From the NCBI GenBank assembly GCA_030609125.1, contig JAUWCW010000015.1, positions 1 to 16,397 on the forward strand: a stretch of 16,397 nt of DNA, in the 5' to 3' direction. This DNA is from Candidatus Rokuibacteriota bacterium. Lineage in GTDB: Bacteria; JAUVQV01. Below are positions 6,430 to 14,225 of this stretch, piece by piece; positions within the stretch are counted from its first letter, which is position 1, and every line of letters starts with the position of its first letter. The position numbers were made by a program, and so were the translations under genes. The notes beneath the pieces are model-generated. The model did not search any database. It saw nothing but the letters and a program-made list of their open reading frames with translations, and had not been told where the DNA came from.

Positions 6430-6503
6430 CTGCCCCCTGATGAGCCCTGTCCTGAGCCCTTCGTCGGGGCCCGTCAGATCCCTCGCTCCACTCGGGATGA
6501 CAC
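6430..6503. repeat. Dispersed palindromic (REP-like) repeat at the 3' end of trmFO
   Basis: Read on the plus strand, this stretch contains TGTCCTGAGCCCTTCG and then CAGATCCCTCGCTCCACTCG followed by GGATGACA. These resemble interspersed repeats known from many bacterial genomes, whose spurious translations read like VIPSGARDL; that reading is present here on the minus strand. ATCCC (6478-6482) and GGGAT (6495-6499) form an imperfect hairpin. The trmFO stop codon lies inside. The link to a named repeat family is from memory. Confidence 0.6.
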
Positions 6504-7808
6504 GACCCACTCCCGCATCGCCGCCAGGGCCCGATCGCTGCGGGCCTGCCTCCGGGCCTTGCGTCCCCTGACCCTCCCCGGAAGGGGAGGGAGGAGACCG
6601 AAGGTCGCGTTCCTCGGCTGGTAGTCGTCCGGGTCGGAGGTCGCCAGGTAACGGCAGATGGAGCCCATCATCGTCTCCGGCGGCGGGACAACCGGCTCTT
6701 CCCCGCACAAGAGCCGGGCGGCATTGATCCCCGCCAGAAGACCCGTGGCGGCCGACTCGGTGTAGCCCTCCACGCCCGAAATCTGCCCGGCAAAGAAAAG
6801 TTCCCGCCTCTGCGTGCAGGCCAGGGTCGGCTCGAGCAGGGCCGGGGCGTTGATGTAGCTGTTCCGGTGCATCTGGCCGAAGCGTGCGAACCCGGCCCCC
6901 CCGAGGCCGGGGATCATGCGGAATATTCTCTCCTGTTCGGGCCACAGCAGGCGGGTCTGGAACCCCACCATCGAGTACTGCCCGGCGGCGAGGTTGTCCT
7001 GCCGCAGCTGGACTACCGCGTACGAGCGCGCCCCGCTCCGGGGGTCGCGGAGGCCGACGGGCTTCATGGGACCGAACCGGAGCGTGTCGCGCCCACGCCT
7101 CGCCAGCTCCTCGATGGGCAGGCAGCCCTCGAAAAAGAGGGCGCTGTCAGCTCCCTGGAGGGGGACCTTGCCTCCTTCGAGAAGGGCGTCCACGAACCGC
7201 TCGTACTCTTCGGCGGTGAGGGGGCAGTTCAGGTAGTCCCCTTCCGCCTCCCCGTCGTACCGCGAAGCGGCGTAGACGATGGCGCGATCGATGCTCTCCG
7301 TCTCGATCACGGGGGCGATGGCGTCGTAGAAGTAAAGATTGTCCCTGCCGGTGAAGAGGGAGAGGGCCGCGGCCAGACTCTCCGACACGAGGGGACCGGC
7401 GGCGACGATGACCGGTCCTTCCGGCGGTATCTCCACCGCCTCCTCGCGCACCACGGTCACGTAGGGATCGGCCTCGAGGGCCGCGGTCACCGCCCGGGCA
7501 AAAAGGTTCCGGTCCACGGCGAGGGCGGTTCCGGCGGGCACCCGCGTCCGCTGTGCGCACTTGATGATGAGCGAGCCGAGAAGGGACATCTCCTCCTTGA
7601 GCAGACCGTGGGGCTTGGACGGGTGGGTGGTCTTGAGGGAGTTGGAGCAGACAAGCTCGGCCAGGTCTCCCGTGCGGTGAGCGGGCGTGCCCTTTTCGGG
7701 GCGCATTTCCCAAAGCCGCACGGGGACTTTCCGCCGGGCGATCTGCCACGCCGCCTCGGCGCCGGCGAGCCCGCCGCCGATCACTTCCACCGGCCGGGCA
7801 GCGCTCAT
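6474..7808 (-). CDS. trmFO: TrmFO, folate-dependent tRNA (m5U54) methyltransferase
   Basis: The product (444 residues) methylates U54 in the T-loop of tRNA using 5,10-methylene-tetrahydrofolate and FAD. It shows the N-terminal FAD-binding loop GGGLAGAEAAW (11-21), the family signature ELVCSNSLKT with C54, and FEGCLPIEELARRG containing the second conserved Cys. It also has RFGPMKPVGL, QLRQDNLAAGQYSMVGFQT, HRNSYINAP, FFAGQISGVEGYTESAATGLLAG and the closing NATFGLLPPL. Length fits the family (about 435-450). The ATG overlaps the TGA of the LysE gene (ATGA), which fixes the start. The last nine or so residues (VSSRVERGI) and the stop are encoded by a dispersed palindromic repeat and probably replace the original end. 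A very confident call. Confidence 0.97.
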   Translation of the reverse strand: MSAARPVEVIGGGLAGAEAAWQIARRKVPVRLWEMRPEKGTPAHRTGDLAELVCSNSLKTTHPSKPHGLLKEEMSLLGSLIIKCAQRTRVPAGTALAVDRNLFARAVTAALEADPYVTVVREEAVEIPPEGPVIVAAGPLVSESLAAALSLFTGRDNLYFYDAIAPVIETESIDRAIVYAASRYDGEAEGDYLNCPLTAEEYERFVDALLEGGKVPLQGADSALFFEGCLPIEELARRGRDTLRFGPMKPVGLRDPRSGARSYAVVQLRQDNLAAGQYSMVGFQTRLLWPEQERIFRMIPGLGGAGFARFGQMHRNSYINAPALLEPTLACTQRRELFFAGQISGVEGYTESAATGLLAGINAARLLCGEEPVVPPPETMMGSICRYLATSDPDDYQPRNATFGLLPPLPGRVRGRKARRQARSDRALAAMREWVVSSRVERGI

Positions 7809-8455
7809 GAGGCGGCCCTTACCCCGGCTTTGATTCCCTCCACCAGAAACCACCCTCCGAAGGCGATGAGAAAGATGCCGCAGCCGCGAATCAGGCGCCG
7901 GTAGGCCCGGGGCGAGAAAAGGGCCCTCCCCCCGGCGATGGCCGCCGACACCAGGGAATACCAGGCGAAATCGGCCGCTATGTGTCCGGCAAAGAACGCG
8001 GCCACTCCCGGAAGTCCGACCTTGATGGAGGCCGCGAGGTAGCCGAGACCGATCGTCGCCCACCATATGATCCAGTAGGGATTGGAGAGCGAGCCTATGA
8101 TACCCAGCAGAACCAGGTTTCCCCCCTTGCTCTCCCCTTCCGCAGCGCCTTCAAGGTCGATCGTCGCCGACTCCCTGAACATGGCGATTCCCATGACGAC
8201 GAGTATCACGCCTCCCGACAGAAATGCGAAGAGCATGAAGCCTGTCTTCATCATGAGCGCCGAAAGCCCGCTCAGCAGAAGGACAACGAGAGCCCCCTCA
8301 AGGATCCCATGACCGACGATGAGGAGCGGACCCGCTTTTGCGCCCCTCTTCGCCGACTCGCTGATCGCCATCGTGAGGAGCGGTCCGGGCATCAGGGCCC
8401 CCGAGAGGGCGATAACGAACGAGCCCGCTGCCAGGAGAATGAGTTCGAGCATCAT
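7805..8455 (-). CDS. LysE/RhtB-family membrane exporter
   Basis: This 216-residue integral membrane protein has about six hydrophobic segments. The family N-terminal signature LSGALMPGPLLTMAISESAKRGAKAGPLLIVGHGILE lies at residues 18-53. The family-typical block GSLSNPYWIIWWATIGLGY lies in the second half, and a final segment (FLIAFGGWFLVEGIKAG) closes the protein. LysE/RhtB proteins export amino acids or other small solutes; the substrate cannot be told here. The start is MM at 8455; the ribosome binding site is weak (GGGAT), and the reading frame further upstream is a shadow of the opposite-strand gene. Its stop overlaps trmFO (ATGA), so the two are translationally coupled, although no functional link is evident. 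Confidence 0.9.
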   Translation of the reverse strand: MMLELILLAAGSFVIALSGALMPGPLLTMAISESAKRGAKAGPLLIVGHGILEGALVVLLLSGLSALMMKTGFMLFAFLSGGVILVVMGIAMFRESATIDLEGAAEGESKGGNLVLLGIIGSLSNPYWIIWWATIGLGYLAASIKVGLPGVAAFFAGHIAADFAWYSLVSAAIAGGRALFSPRAYRRLIRGCGIFLIAFGGWFLVEGIKAGVRAAS

Positions 8456-8520
8456 TTTTCTATCCCGCGCTTGAGTGAAAAGATCTGAGCCGCTGTATTG
8501 TATCACCTTGCCAGTCCCCT

Positions 8521-8540
8521 TCCGGCGCCGCCCCGCCGGA
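8521..8540. other. GC-rich hairpin in a divergent intergenic region
   Basis: TCCGGCG (8521-8527) and CGCCGGA (8534-8540) form a perfect 7-bp stem with a 6-base loop. It lies between the divergent LysE and ferredoxin-nitroreductase genes. No U-run follows, so it is not a typical terminator; it might be a protein-binding or leader structure. I see no convincing sigma70 promoter in this gap. Confidence 0.4.
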
Positions 8541-8600
8541 GCATCCCCGGTGATAGAATGAATCGGAAGGAGGCGCCGGGAGGCACCCGGCTGAATCGGC

Positions 8601-9509
8601 GTGAGACGGCTCATAGACACGAAGATAGATCCCGGCCGGTGCACCGGCTGCGGCGAGTGCGTCCGCGTCTGCCCTTCATTCGCCATCGAGATGGCGGGCG
8701 ACGTGGCGGTGGTTACGGGAAAGTGGTCCATCGGCTGCGGCCACTGCGCCGCCGTGTGTCCCGCCGATGCCGTAACCGTCGGCTTCATCGACGAGGACGC
8801 CCTGAGGCTCGCCACCGCGGAGATGGACGAGACCCTCCTGGAGCCGGGCGCGTTCGACACCCCGTCGCTCATCCGACTCATGCGCTCGCGGCGCTCGTGC
8901 CGCAACTACCTCGAGCGGCCGGTCCCGGAGGAGGTCCTGGACGATCTGGTCAGGATCGGCACCACCGCACCGTCGGGCACCAACTGCCAGCTCTGGAGCT
9001 TCACCATCCTCCCCGACCGTACGTCGGTGATGGCCCTCGGCGGCGCCGCGGCCGAATTCTTCCGCCGCCTCAACCGGAAGGCGGAGAACCCCGCCCTACG
9101 GCTCATGGCGAAGGCTTTCATGGGAGACGTGCTGGGAGAATACTACCGTGACTGGTACGAATCGGTGAAGGACGGGCTGCGCCAATGGGACGACGAGGGG
9201 CGCGACCGGCTCTTCCACGGCGCTCCCGCCGCAATCCTGGTCGGCTCCCGGCCGGGGGCGACCTGCCCCGTGGAGGACGCCCTTCTGGCGAGCCAGAACA
9301 TCCTTCTCGCCGCCCACGCCATGGGCCTCGGGACCTGCATGGTGGGCTTCATCGTCGAAGCCCTGAGCCGGGACGCGTCGATCCCCCGCCTTCTCGGCAT
9401 TCCCGCGGACGAGAAGATCCACGCCGCCATCGCCGTCGGCTACCCCGACGAGCCCTACCGGGCCCCGGCGGGGAGAAGGAGAATCGAACCGCGGTACTTC
9501 CGTCCCTGA
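8601..9509 (+). CDS. Ferredoxin-nitroreductase fusion protein
   Basis: The 302-residue protein has two parts. Residues 1-60 form a bacterial 2x[4Fe-4S]-type ferredoxin domain: [12 protein letters not shown] (C14, C17, C20, C24) and [12 protein letters not shown] (C46, C49, C53). The position expected to hold the first Cys of the second cluster is Ser43. Residues about 85-302 form an FMN nitroreductase domain, with the flavin-phosphate motif [17 protein letters not shown], the [12 protein letters not shown] segment, [23 protein letters not shown] and a closing [16 protein letters not shown]. Such fusions are cytoplasmic flavin oxidoreductases thought to draw electrons through the iron-sulfur domain; the substrate is unknown. 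The start is GTG 8601 because an in-frame stop lies just upstream; the nearest GGGAGG is rather far (about 17 bases). Confidence 0.9.
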   Translation: MRRLIDTKIDPGRCTGCGECVRVCPSFAIEMAGDVAVVTGKWSIGCGHCAAVCPADAVTVGFIDEDALRLATAEMDETLLEPGAFDTPSLIRLMRSRRSCRNYLERPVPEEVLDDLVRIGTTAPSGTNCQLWSFTILPDRTSVMALGGAAAEFFRRLNRKAENPALRLMAKAFMGDVLGEYYRDWYESVKDGLRQWDDEGRDRLFHGAPAAILVGSRPGATCPVEDALLASQNILLAAHAMGLGTCMVGFIVEALSRDASIPRLLGIPADEKIHAAIAVGYPDEPYRAPAGRRRIEPRYFRP

Positions 9510-9560
9510 CGGGGGCGGTTATTTCGCTTCCTCCCCAGGGGCAAACACGCTACACTACCT

Positions 9561-9580
9561 CTCCCTCCGGACAGAGGGAG
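9561..9580 (+). other. Hairpin in the typA leader
   Basis: CTCCCTC (9561-9567) pairs with GAGGGAG (9574-9580) around a CGGACA loop, about 30 bases before the typA ATG. No T-run follows. A TACACT (9551-9556) just upstream could be a -10 box but has no good -35. It may be a 5'-leader stabiliser, or a processing or attenuation site. Confidence 0.4.
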
Positions 9581-9610
9581 GATACTGAAACCGTAAAGGA
9601 GAACCATCGG

Positions 9611-11419
9611 ATGACGGAAACACGCGGCGATGTACGCAACATCGCCATCATCGCCCACGTCGATCACGGCAAGACGACCCTCGTGGACGCCCTGCTCTGG
9701 CAGAGCGGCATATTCCGGGAGAACGAGAACGTGGTGGAGCGCGTGATGGACTCCCTCTCCCTGGAACGGGAGAAGGGGATCACCATCATGGCCAAGAACA
9801 CCGCCGTGGACTTCGGCGACGTTCACATCAACATCATGGACACCCCCGGGCACGCCGACTTCGGCGGCGAGGTTGAGCGCACCCTGAAGATGGTGGACGG
9901 GGTGTTGCTGCTCGTCGACGCCAGCGAGGGACCCCTCCCGCAGACGCGCTTCGTCCTCGGCAAGGCCCTGGAAGACAAGCTCGCCACGATCGTGGTCATC
10001 AACAAGATAGACCGCCACGACGCCAGGATCGAGGAGGTGCTGAACGAAGTCTACGATCTGTTCATCGACCTGGACGCCACGGAGGAACAACTGGGGTTTC
10101 CCGTTTTCTACTGCAATGCCCGCAAGGGGGTCTGCCGCACCAGCCTCGACGGAAAGGAGCAGACCCTCCTGCCCCTTCTGGAGGAGGTCGTGCGAACCGT
10201 GCCGCCGCCGAGCTACAATCCCGACGCGGCACTGCAGCTTCTGGTCACCAACCTCGACTACGACGACTACATCGGGCGCCTCATCATCGGACGGGTCGTC
10301 AGCGGACGGCTGCGGCAGGGTCAGACCGCGGCGCTCTGCCGGCTCGAGGGGGGTCCCGTCACCGGACAGGTGTCGGGCCTCTTCGGCTACACCGGCCTGA
10401 GCAGGATTCCCATCGACGAGGCGGGCCCGGGGGACATCGTCGCCGTCTCGGGGTTTCCCGACGTTCGCATCGGTGAGACCCTGGCCGACCCGGCGGATCC
10501 CCGCCCCCTGCCGCCGATCCAGGTGGACGAGCCGACCATCGCCGCTGTTTTCTCGGTGAACTCTTCTCCCTTCTCCGGACGGGACGGGCGGTTTCTCACC
10601 TCCCGCCACATACGCAGGCGTCTCGAGAAGGAGGCCCTCGTCAATGTCTCGATCCGCGTCGAATCCGGCGAGGCGCCGGATTCCCTTATCGTCTCCGGCC
10701 GGGGAGAGCTGCAGATCGCCATTCTCATAGAGATCATGCGCCGCGAAGGGTACGAGCTCTCCGTGGGACGGCCGGAGGTGGTGACCCGGCAGATCGACGG
10801 GACCCTCTGCGAGCCGATGGAGATCCTGGTGGTGGACTGCCTGGAGGAGTTCGTCGGCGCCGTAACCCAGATGACCGGTCTGCGCAAGGGGAAGATGACG
10901 CGCATGGTCAACCACGGCAGCGGCCGGGTGCGGATGGAGTTTCGCCTCCCTTCCCGCGGCCTGATCGGATTCCGCAGCCAGTTTCTCACCGAAACGCGGG
11001 GAAGCGGCATCATGAACCACCTCTTCGACGGTCACGAGCCCTGGCAGGGAGAGATCCGGCAGCGGCCCAACGGGGCCCTCGTCGCCGACCGGGCGGGAAG
11101 AGTGACGGGCTACGCCGTGGAACATCTTCAGCCCCGCGGGACCCTCTTCGTCCCCCCGGGGGAGGAGGTTTACGAAGGGATGGTCGTCGGCGAAAACGCC
11201 AGGCCCAACGACCTGGACGTGAACATCACCAAGGAGAAGAAGCTCACCAACATGCGCGCCTCCGGATCGGACGAAACGGTGAACCTCGTCCCTCCCAGGC
11301 TCTTCAGCCTGGAGCAGGCCCTCGAGTTCCTGCGCAAGGACGAACTGCTGGAGATCACCCCCAAGACCTTCCGGATGCGAAAGAAGAACCTTCCCGCCTC
11401 ACAGCGCAAGAACCGCTGA
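9611..11419 (+). CDS. typA: TypA/BipA, ribosome-associated translational GTPase
   Basis: The protein has 602 residues, the usual family length. GTPase motifs: AHVDHGKTT (15-23), EREKGIT (52-58), DTPGHADF (77-84) and NKID (131-134). EF-Tu/EF-G-like domains II, III and V follow, with [29 protein letters not shown] in domain III. The BipA-specific C-terminal domain is recognisable in [25 protein letters not shown] and the loop [18 protein letters not shown]. TypA is an EF-G-like GTPase that binds 70S ribosomes and helps 50S assembly and stress or cold adaptation. The ATG at 9611 has AAAGGAG nine bases upstream; the longer in-frame extension to 9185 only shadows the preceding gene. It was probably a stand-alone gene that sits here by chance. 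Confidence 0.97.
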   Translation: MTETRGDVRNIAIIAHVDHGKTTLVDALLWQSGIFRENENVVERVMDSLSLEREKGITIMAKNTAVDFGDVHINIMDTPGHADFGGEVERTLKMVDGVLLLVDASEGPLPQTRFVLGKALEDKLATIVVINKIDRHDARIEEVLNEVYDLFIDLDATEEQLGFPVFYCNARKGVCRTSLDGKEQTLLPLLEEVVRTVPPPSYNPDAALQLLVTNLDYDDYIGRLIIGRVVSGRLRQGQTAALCRLEGGPVTGQVSGLFGYTGLSRIPIDEAGPGDIVAVSGFPDVRIGETLADPADPRPLPPIQVDEPTIAAVFSVNSSPFSGRDGRFLTSRHIRRRLEKEALVNVSIRVESGEAPDSLIVSGRGELQIAILIEIMRREGYELSVGRPEVVTRQIDGTLCEPMEILVVDCLEEFVGAVTQMTGLRKGKMTRMVNHGSGRVRMEFRLPSRGLIGFRSQFLTETRGSGIMNHLFDGHEPWQGEIRQRPNGALVADRAGRVTGYAVEHLQPRGTLFVPPGEEVYEGMVVGENARPNDLDVNITKEKKLTNMRASGSDETVNLVPPRLFSLEQALEFLRKDELLEITPKTFRMRKKNLPASQRKNR

Positions 11420-11446
11420 TGCCGTGCACTCTTTCCCCGGAGAGGC

Positions 11447-11455
11447 TGGTACAAT
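11447..11455 (+). promoter_or_regulatory. Extended -10 promoter for the YHS-nitroreductase-cysteine-cluster operon
   Basis: TGG-TACAAT (TGN extended -10 with a 5/6 -10 box) lies 31 bases upstream of the ATG at 11486. No good -35 is visible at 17 bases, as is common for extended -10 promoters. It would drive the five closely packed genes from 11486 to 14045. Confidence 0.48.
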
Positions 11456-11485
11456 GGCAGAAAGCCACGAAACCCGGAGGGATCG

Positions 11486-11758
11486 ATGCACGCCATGAAG
11501 ACGTCCCTGAAAGCGACAGCCGGAATTGCCCTCCTCACCGCGCTTATGACGGGATGTGCCGGGACACAGGAGCCGGCGGAAGGCCCCGGGGCGGGAAGGT
11601 CCGTGTCGGTGGTCATCACCTGCCCCGTCTCCGGCACGGAACTCGGGGCGCCCGCCCGGGCATGGCAATCGGAGTACAGGGGCCAGACCTACTACTTCTG
11701 CTGCGCCGATTGCAAGAAAGACTTCGACAAGAATCCCGAGCGGTACCTGAAGAAATAA
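11486..11758 (+). CDS. YHS-domain lipoprotein
   Basis: The protein has 90 residues. The N-terminus (MKTSLKATAGIALLTALMTGCAG) is a lipoprotein signal with lipobox LMTGC, so the mature protein should be acylated on that Cys and tethered to a membrane outside the cytoplasm. The C-terminal half is a YHS/TRASH-like metal-binding domain: ITCPVSGTEL, then EYRGQTYYFCCADCKKDFDKNPERYLKK. Its CPV...YYFCCxxCxxxFxxxPxxY pattern is typical, with the Cys residues as likely heavy-metal or heme-related ligands. GGAGG lies five bases before the ATG at 11486; the ATG at 11495 is an alternative. It is the first gene of a tight run with two nitroreductases and two cysteine-cluster proteins, suggesting a metal or redox role, which is inference. 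Confidence 0.9.
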   Translation: MHAMKTSLKATAGIALLTALMTGCAGTQEPAEGPGAGRSVSVVITCPVSGTELGAPARAWQSEYRGQTYYFCCADCKKDFDKNPERYLKK

Positions 11759-11779
11759 GCGGCCCGTGGGGAGGAGCGG

Positions 11780-12298
11780 ATGAACACCCTTCTGCAGCTC
11801 ATGTTTTCGCGAAGAAGCGTTCGCCGATACCAGGACCGTGAGATATCCGAAAAGACCCTGAAAGACCTGCTGGAGGCGGCCATGGCCGCCCCGTCGGCGG
11901 TGGCAAAAGACCCGTGGCACTTCATCGTGATCAGGAACAAGGAGACCATGGGGCGCATCGCCGATCTTCTGCCCAACGGGCAGATGCTCCGTCGCGCCGC
12001 GGCGGCGATCGTCGTTTGCGGAGACATCGAAAAGGCCCACGACCGGGAAGAGTCGTACATGCTCCAGGACTGCAGCGCCGCCATCGAGAATATTCTTCTC
12101 GCCGCGACGGCCCTGGGCCTCGGCTCCTGCTGGCTGGGTGTACACCCCCGCACGGAGAGGATAGAGGGGATCCGGAGACTTTTCGATCTGCCGGAAAAGA
12201 TCATTCCCGTCGCCGGAATCTCTCTCGGCTGGCCGGAGAAGAACCCCGGCCCCCGGACACGGTACAGCGGCGATTCAGTTCACTGGGAGACATGGTAA
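11780..12298 (+). CDS. Nitroreductase-family flavoprotein (172 aa)
   Basis: A compact FMN-dependent nitroreductase-fold protein. The phosphate-binding FSRRSVRRYQDREISEKTL opens the protein (about residues 9-27). AAPSAVAKDPWHFIVI and QDCSAAIENILLAATALGLGSCWLGVHP follow, then ISLGWPEKNP near the C-terminus. It contains two Cys in the central region (C in QDCSAA and GSCWLG) in positions common to anaerobe members of the family. The family reduces nitro-compounds, quinones or other flavin substrates with NAD(P)H or a protein donor; the substrate is unknown. The start is supported by GGGGAGGAG upstream. It lies 21 bases after the YHS gene and 10 bases before a second, only distantly similar nitroreductase, so the pair may work as a heterodimer or on successive steps. 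Confidence 0.93.
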   Translation: MNTLLQLMFSRRSVRRYQDREISEKTLKDLLEAAMAAPSAVAKDPWHFIVIRNKETMGRIADLLPNGQMLRRAAAAIVVCGDIEKAHDREESYMLQDCSAAIENILLAATALGLGSCWLGVHPRTERIEGIRRLFDLPEKIIPVAGISLGWPEKNPGPRTRYSGDSVHWETW

Positions 12299-12308
12299 AG
12301 GAGAAGTC

Positions 12309-12971
12309 ATGGACGCCATAGACTGCATCAGAACTCGCAGGAGCATTCGCGCTTTCCGCAAGGGGCCCGTCCCGAAAGAGATCCTCATGGAGGTGATCGA
12401 CGACGCCAGGTGGAGCCCCTCCTACAAGAACAGCCAGCCCTGGGAAATCATGATCCTCTCCGGGGCCGCCAAGGAGGCCCTGTCAAAGCACATGGTGGAA
12501 CTGCTCGAGAGCGGGGCGGAGCCCACTCCCGACATGCCGGAGCCGCACTCCTGGCCGGAGGCGGAAAAGGCGCGGATCGACCACCTCTACAAGACTCGCT
12601 CGGAAGCGACGGGCATCGACTTTTCCGACCCCGCGGTGGTCAGAAAAGCCAAGAAAGTCAACTTCAACTTCTACCGCGCCCCGCATGCCATCTACCTCTT
12701 TCAGGACGGCTCCCTCACCCCGTGGTCACTCTTCGACCTGGGGCTTTTCGCCCAGAGCCTGATGCTGGCAGCCCACGCCAGGGGAATCGGCACCGTCCCC
12801 CAGGCGTTCGCCACCGACTACGCCCGGCAGATAAAGAGCTTTCTCTCCATTCCCAAGACGAAGCGTCTCGTCCTCGGCATCTCCGTCGGCTACCCCGACG
12901 AGAGCGCCCCGGCCAACGCGCTGAGAACCGATCGCGCAGCCGCGCAAGAGCTCGTGACATGGAATGAGTGA
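12309..12971 (+). CDS. Nitroreductase-family flavoprotein (220 aa)
   Basis: Second of two adjacent nitroreductases. Features: the flavin-phosphate motif CIRTRRSIRAFRKGPVPKEIL (6-26), WSPSYKNSQPWEIMIL (about 36-51), a long middle insert rich in charged residues (about 74-108) absent from its neighbour, SLFDLGLFAQSLMLAAHARGIGTVPQ and LGISVGYPDESAPANALRTDR. This is the longer NfnB/NTR-like subtype, usually a dimer with FMN at the interface. The AAGGAG binding site overlaps the stop of the previous gene. Its own stop lies within the first codons of the YkgJ-like gene (8-base overlap), so all are probably one transcript. The substrate is not predictable. Confidence 0.93.
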   Translation: MDAIDCIRTRRSIRAFRKGPVPKEILMEVIDDARWSPSYKNSQPWEIMILSGAAKEALSKHMVELLESGAEPTPDMPEPHSWPEAEKARIDHLYKTRSEATGIDFSDPAVVRKAKKVNFNFYRAPHAIYLFQDGSLTPWSLFDLGLFAQSLMLAAHARGIGTVPQAFATDYARQIKSFLSIPKTKRLVLGISVGYPDESAPANALRTDRAAAQELVTWNE

Positions 12972-13431
12972 GAAGGGGCGGCGTCCGCCTTCTTCCCCGG
13001 AAGATCTCACCCCCCACCTGCAGGAACGCCTGCAGCGGCTCGTCCCGCGGCTGATCGAGCTGGGGCTGGGATGCGTTCACTCCGCCGAGACCGAGTCCGA
13101 CGGCGGAGCAGACTCATCCGTGGACTGCCTCGACCGCATCCGCGTCTGTCGGGCCGTCTGCTGCAGCTACCGCTTTGCCCTCACCGAGAGCGAAGCCGAC
13201 GGGGGCAGAATCCTCTGGGACCGGGAGAAACCGTATTTCATCGCCCGTGATGAGAACGGGTACTGCACCCACCATGACACGTCGACGGGGAAGTGCCTCA
13301 TCTGGGAGGACCGTCCCCTCCGCTGCCGACGATACGACTGCCGGAGGGAAAGCACCCACTGGGAGGACGCGGATCGCCACGTTATTCGCCGGGGCACGTT
13401 CGATCACCTGCCCGGGGAAAAACCGCGGTGA
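12964..13431 (+). CDS. YkgJ-family cysteine-cluster protein
   Basis: The 155-residue protein carries the family's scattered Cys pattern: CRAVCC (CxxxCC) at about residues 61-66, then YCTHHDTSTGKCLIWEDRPLRCRRYDC in the second half. The invariant RPLxCRxYxC ending is typical of the YkgJ/UPF0153 zinc- or iron-chelating cluster family. Two further Cys (GLGCVHS and VDCLDR) precede the cluster. The biochemical role is unresolved; members are assumed to bind Fe-S or Zn. No signal peptide. The start overlaps the previous nitroreductase by 8 bases and the end overlaps the next gene by 4 (GTGA), indicating translational coupling along the operon. Confidence 0.88.
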   Translation: MSEKGRRPPSSPEDLTPHLQERLQRLVPRLIELGLGCVHSAETESDGGADSSVDCLDRIRVCRAVCCSYRFALTESEADGGRILWDREKPYFIARDENGYCTHHDTSTGKCLIWEDRPLRCRRYDCRRESTHWEDADRHVIRRGTFDHLPGEKPR

Positions 13432-14045
13432 GCACCTACAACCACCGACAGACGGAGGCCATTCTTCTCGTACGCCGGCACCTTGCCGGTCTTTCCGGGA
13501 ACGAGGTGAGCCGCCTGAAGCAGAGCATGGCGCCGTACCTGGGGTTCAGGGATGAGGTCTCCTCTTTTCAGGCGGAAACCCTCGCCGGCGTCTGCACCGT
13601 CCGCTGTTTTCACGACCGGACAAGCGCCTGCTGCGGCCGCGAGGGCATCTTCACGTTCTTTGCGGACGTGGTGATGAACGTTCTTCTCTCAACGGGGGAG
13701 CAGAGCGACAGAATCCTGGAGACACTCGAGGAGGACACGGGCGGTCCCGACTGCGTTTACCTTGGCGACACCGGCTGCCTGTGGCGCCTCAAGCCGATCA
13801 TCTGCGAGATGTTCCTCTGCGGGCACGCCAGGGAGTCTGTCCTGGAAAAGAATGAGCCGCTCGCAAAACGATGGGAAGGTCTTCGGCGGCGGGAAAAGCT
13901 CTTCACCCTGCCCGACCGGCCGGTGCTCTTCGATGACCTGGAGAGCTTCTTTCTGGAAGCCGGGATGGAGAGCCCCCTGATGTACTTTCATCGCTCCCCG
14001 GGCCTGCTGCGCCTCAAGGCAAAGCACGGCGTCGGCCGGAAATAG
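13428..14045 (+). CDS. Cysteine-cluster protein, divergent YkgJ-like
   Basis: The protein has 205 residues from the GTG at 13428, which overlaps the previous stop as GTGA; the longer reading frame to 13293 lies wholly inside the upstream gene and is rejected. Cysteines: GVCTVRCFHDRTSACCGREG, then DCVYLGDTGCLWRLKPIICEMFLCGHA. The second block mirrors the GKCLIWEDRPLRCRRYDC block of the neighbour, so both are probably versions of one metal-binding fold. The flanks are helical, for example EQSDRILETLEEDTG and EKNEPLAKRWEGLRRREKLF. It is the last gene of the run starting at 11486. The function is unknown; a paired role with the upstream gene is inferred from coupling. Confidence 0.8.
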   Translation: MSTYNHRQTEAILLVRRHLAGLSGNEVSRLKQSMAPYLGFRDEVSSFQAETLAGVCTVRCFHDRTSACCGREGIFTFFADVVMNVLLSTGEQSDRILETLEEDTGGPDCVYLGDTGCLWRLKPIICEMFLCGHARESVLEKNEPLAKRWEGLRRREKLFTLPDRPVLFDDLESFFLEAGMESPLMYFHRSPGLLRLKAKHGVGRK

Positions 14046-14094
14046 ACCCGCGTATTGCATAAATGGCCTGCGACTGCGTCGGGCTTGTCGCCAG

Positions 14095-14120
14095 GTCCGC
14101 CCACCGTGTCCGCCCACCGT
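14095..14120 (+). repeat. 13-bp tandem direct repeat upstream of sixA
   Basis: GTCCGCCCACCGT occurs twice with no gap (14095-14107 and 14108-14120). It ends exactly at the -35 of the candidate sixA promoter, the place for an activator site. It could equally be a slippage duplication. Confidence 0.65.
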
Positions 14121-14147
14121 TGCTTTTTCGCGATCCTGTGAGACAAT
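14120..14147 (+). promoter_or_regulatory. Candidate promoter of sixA
   Basis: TTGCTT (14120-14125) is followed after 16 bases by GACAAT (14142-14147). Both boxes are partial matches. The leader to the ATG at 14226 would be about 70 bases. The preceding tandem repeat makes a regulated promoter plausible. Confidence 0.35.
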
Positions 14148-14225
14148 CGCCAGTATCGAGCCCATTGCGGGACCGGCGGCGCGGCGAGCCTTGTTTCGGA
14201 GGAAGCAGCAGGGAGGACGGAAGAA

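Noticed and set aside
6867-7904. 345-codon open frame antisense to trmFO
   Set aside because: trmFO is unmistakable on the minus strand.
8456-8905. N-terminal extension of the LysE protein
   Set aside because: It lies mostly antisense to the ferredoxin-nitroreductase gene; family homology begins at the MM at 8455.
9185-9610. In-frame extension upstream of typA
   Set aside because: It overlaps the nitroreductase domain in another frame; TypA homology begins at the ATG at 9611.
9455-11125. 556-codon open frame antisense to typA
   Set aside because: typA is certain on the other strand; the antisense frame has no domain, no start signal and the composition of a high-GC shadow.
13293-13427. Longer start for the second cysteine-cluster protein
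   Set aside because: This region is fully used by the upstream gene; the GTGA overlap gives a natural start at 13428.
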